Origin: Lacisediminihabitans sp046156175
GTDB lineage: Bacteria; Actinomycetota; Actinomycetes; Actinomycetales; Microbacteriaceae
Reading direction: 5' to 3'
DNA: 64,000 bases
NCBI RefSeq assembly: GCF_046156175.1
Contig: NZ_JAYLVL010000004.1
Coordinates: 310,001 to 374,000 of the forward strand
The notes beneath the pieces were generated by a model that ran no database searches, had not been told where the DNA came from, and saw only the letters and a list, made by a program, of their open reading frames with translations. The translations under genes were made by a program, and so were the position numbers. Of this stretch, positions 62,351 through 64,000 are shown piece by piece (positions within the stretch are counted from its first letter, which is position 1; every line of letters begins with the position of its first letter).

Positions 62351-63346
62351 ATGGATCTCGATGCCTACTCCGCCGCGCACCGCGATGAGTGGGACGACCT
62401 TGCCCGGCTCGGAGCCAAGAGGCGATTCACCGGCAGCGAATCCGACGAGCTGATCGAGCGGTACCAGTCCGGCGCGAGTCAGCTCTCCGCTATCAAGACC
62501 ACCGCGGGGCAGTCCGTGCAGGGTGACCGGCTCTCGCTGTCGCTCTCCCGGGCGAGGCTGCGATTCACCGGTGCCGGAACCAACGTGTTGAGCCAGCTGC
62601 CCACCTTCTTCGGGGCGCAGCTTCCCGCGGCGCTGTACCGCATCCGCTGGACCAGCCTTGTCGTCGCCTTGGCAACGGCAGGGATCGCCCTGCTCTACGG
62701 CTACTGGGCGCTCAACACCCCCGGCGTGCTCTCCCACTTCGGCACCGAGGAGTTCCGCAAGCAGTTCGTGGAGCAGGACTTCGTGAACTACTACTCGAAC
62801 CACTCCCCGTCGTCGTTCACCGGGCAGGTCTGGACGAACAACGCGTGGCTCGCGGCCCAGTGCATCGCGTACGGCATCGTCGGGGTCTACTCGCCCTACC
62901 TCCTGTTCTCGAATGCGCAGAACATCGGGCTGTCCGGGGCCCTCATGGCGTCCCATGACCGCCTCGATATCTTCTTCCTCTACATCGCGCCACACGGCCA
63001 GCTCGAGCTGTACTCGATCTTCGTGGCGGGGGCGGCCGGGATGACGATCTTCTGGGCCTGGATCGCTCCCGGCGCCCGCACCAGGGGGCAGGCGCTCGCC
63101 GAGGAGGGACGCGCGCTTTTCGCCGTGGCGATCGGCCTGATCCTCTCCCTGCTCGTCTCCGGCATCATCGAAGGCTTCGTCACCCGCCAGGACTGGCCCT
63201 GGGTGATCAAGATCGGTATCGGCACTGTGGCGCTCGGGTCGTTCCTGTTCTACCAGTGGGTCATCGGCAGGCGCGCCGTGCGTGCGGGCGAGACCGGCGA
63301 TCTCGACGAGTTCGAAGCGGGAGCCCGGAGGATCGTCGCCGCCTGA
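62351..63346 (+). CDS. SpoIIM/DUF95-family membrane protein
   Basis: A 331-aa membrane protein with about five helices. It opens with MDLDAYSAAHRDEWDDLARL, typical of the actinobacterial stage II sporulation protein M family, and has FVNYYSNHSPSSFTGQVWTN and IAPHGQLELYSIFVAGAAGM, with the H-G-x-x-E motif. The organism probably does not make endospores; the family is linked to envelope and MoxR-type clusters. It is transcribed away from the RDD gene. Confidence 0.88.
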   Translation: MDLDAYSAAHRDEWDDLARLGAKRRFTGSESDELIERYQSGASQLSAIKTTAGQSVQGDRLSLSLSRARLRFTGAGTNVLSQLPTFFGAQLPAALYRIRWTSLVVALATAGIALLYGYWALNTPGVLSHFGTEEFRKQFVEQDFVNYYSNHSPSSFTGQVWTNNAWLAAQCIAYGIVGVYSPYLLFSNAQNIGLSGALMASHDRLDIFFLYIAPHGQLELYSIFVAGAAGMTIFWAWIAPGARTRGQALAEEGRALFAVAIGLILSLLVSGIIEGFVTRQDWPWVIKIGIGTVALGSFLFYQWVIGRRAVRAGETGDLDEFEAGARRIVAA

Positions 63347-63395
63347 GAATCCTCACAATTTTGAGTGGTTCACGATTAGTGGCACACTGGAAGAG

Positions 63396-63860
63396 ATGGA
63401 TGTCGAGCTGGGGACCGCGCTTCGTGCCGCAGGGCTGCGTGTGACGCCGGGTCGTCTCGCCGTGCTCGAAGCGCTGGCCGAGCATCCGCACTCCACCGCT
63501 GAGAGGCTTCGGGTGGCATCCGGCGCCGGTCTCTCCATCCAGTCCGTGCACAACGTTCTCGCCGATCTGACCGCCGCCCGGATGATCCGTCGCATCGAGT
63601 CGGCCGGATCCGCCGCCCTCTACGAGCGGCGTATCGGGGACAACCATCACCACGTCGTGTGCACCACCTGCGGACTGGTCGCCGATGTCGACTGTGCGCA
63701 CGGGTCGGCTCCCTGCCTCACACCGATCGACACCAACGGCTTCGCCATCGCCACAGCCGAAGTGACCTTCTGGGGGCTGTGCTCCACCTGCCAGGGATCG
63801 GTGCTCCCCGCGCTCCCCATGACTTCTCTGCTGCCAACGATTAAGGAGATAGACCAGTGA
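63396..63860 (+). CDS. Fur-family (PerR/FurA-like) metalloregulator
   Basis: A 154-aa repressor. The N-terminal winged helix has ALRAAGLRVTPGRLAVLEAL and LSIQSVHNVLADLTAARMIR; the dimerisation domain has NHHHVVCTTCGLVADVDC and GLCSTCQG, which hold the two zinc Cys pairs, and the HHH block for the sensing metal. ATG 63396 is preceded by GGAAG. The 49 bp upstream is AT-richer than the surroundings and may hold an operator, but no clear Fur box is visible. It overlaps the catalase gene (GTGA), so it likely senses peroxide and controls that operon. Confidence 0.88.
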   Translation: MDVELGTALRAAGLRVTPGRLAVLEALAEHPHSTAERLRVASGAGLSIQSVHNVLADLTAARMIRRIESAGSAALYERRIGDNHHHVVCTTCGLVADVDCAHGSAPCLTPIDTNGFAIATAEVTFWGLCSTCQGSVLPALPMTSLLPTIKEIDQ

Positions 63861-64000
63861 CAGAACCGACTACCACCCAGTCCGGAACGCCGGTCGAGAG
63901 CGACGAGTATTCGCTCACCACCGGGCCCGACGGGGTCACCGCTCTGCACGACCGCTACCTGGTCGAGAAGCTGGCCTCGTTCAACCGGGAGCGCGTGCCG
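63857..64000 (+). CDS. katA: Catalase (5' end only)
   Basis: The first 48 codons of a catalase, running off the window. The segment ALHDRYLVEKLASFNRERVP matches the conserved start of monofunctional haem catalases (LLQDxxLxEKLxxFDRERIPE). GTG 63857 overlaps the stop of the Fur-type gene, and AAGGAG lies 8 nt upstream. The active-site His and later residues are outside the window. Confidence 0.85.
   Translation, partial: MTEPTTTQSGTPVESDEYSLTTGPDGVTALHDRYLVEKLASFNRERVP

Noticed and set aside
63347..63395. Fur box upstream of the Fur-family gene
   Set aside because: The segment is AT-richer than its surroundings but I found no convincing inverted repeat, so no operator is listed.
1..64000. 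tRNA, rRNA, insertion sequences, phage or integrase genes
   Set aside because: No cloverleaf, ribosomal or transposase/integrase motif was recognised on either strand by reading; a covariance-model scan would be needed to be certain.

Overview
The window reads as chromosome of a high-GC Gram-positive actinobacterium, most likely a member of the Microbacteriaceae (inference). The supports are a WhiB2-type regulator next to DUF5719, DUF3499, phosphomannomutase and ahcY, many GTG and TTG starts with ATGA or GTGA overlaps, several starts that look leaderless (a TANNNT hexamer 6-8 nt before the start codon), and an interspersed ggtctcgatac/ctcgacca repeat. I saw no rRNA, tRNA, CRISPR array, transposase or phage gene. 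No stretch of 300 bases lacks a gene.

About three quarters of the window (1-44090, plus 55261-61465) is a very large surface-polysaccharide locus. Region 1-6096 holds glycosyltransferases, an O-acyltransferase, a sugar N-formyltransferase and a gene remnant. Region 6100-13096 is a tightly coupled forward operon: SDR enzyme, DegT aminotransferase, HisH-like glutaminase, a HisF-like/WbpG-like fusion and two glycosyltransferases. Region 13099-19324 carries one homologue for each step of the Pseudomonas WbpA-B-E-D-I route to UDP-2,3-diacetamido-2,3-dideoxy-mannuronic acid. Together these two regions predict an amidine-bearing diamino uronic acid made by an actinobacterium.

Region 19433-32000 contains galE, a secreted FG-GAP repeat protein, a DUF2142 membrane protein, two GDP-mannose dehydratase-type enzymes, GDP-fucose synthase, glycosyltransferases, a DUF2304 protein and a Wzx-like flippase. 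Region 32003-35729 has a glycosyltransferase and two adjacent O-antigen ligase/polymerase-like proteins. A lone acyl-CoA dehydrogenase and manA follow, then a YfhO-like membrane protein. Region 40726-44090 is a dTDP-3-acetamido-3,6-dideoxyhexose module: a fused acetyltransferase/ketoisomerase, GtrA, a GtrB-like glycosyltransferase and an FdtB-like aminotransferase.

Region 44217-55138 is more conserved core: a GlxA-family regulator, a 36-aa membrane peptide, a second galE, whiB2, a giant glycosyltransferase/membrane protein, DUF5719, a degenerate metallopeptidase, DUF3499, manB and ahcY. A second sugar block (wecE-like aminotransferase and rhamnosyltransferase-type enzymes, 55261-61465) lies between ahcY and the RDD/SpoIIM pair. 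The window ends with a Fur-family repressor translationally coupled to the start of a catalase gene.

Functionally, manA and manB feed GDP-mannose to the GDP-6-deoxyhexose enzymes. Four DegT-type aminotransferases serve distinct amino sugars, glycosyltransferases assemble them on lipid carrier, and flippase, ligase/polymerase and multi-spanning membrane proteins export and polymerise the product. The most unusual element is the HisH plus HisF-WbpG fusion.
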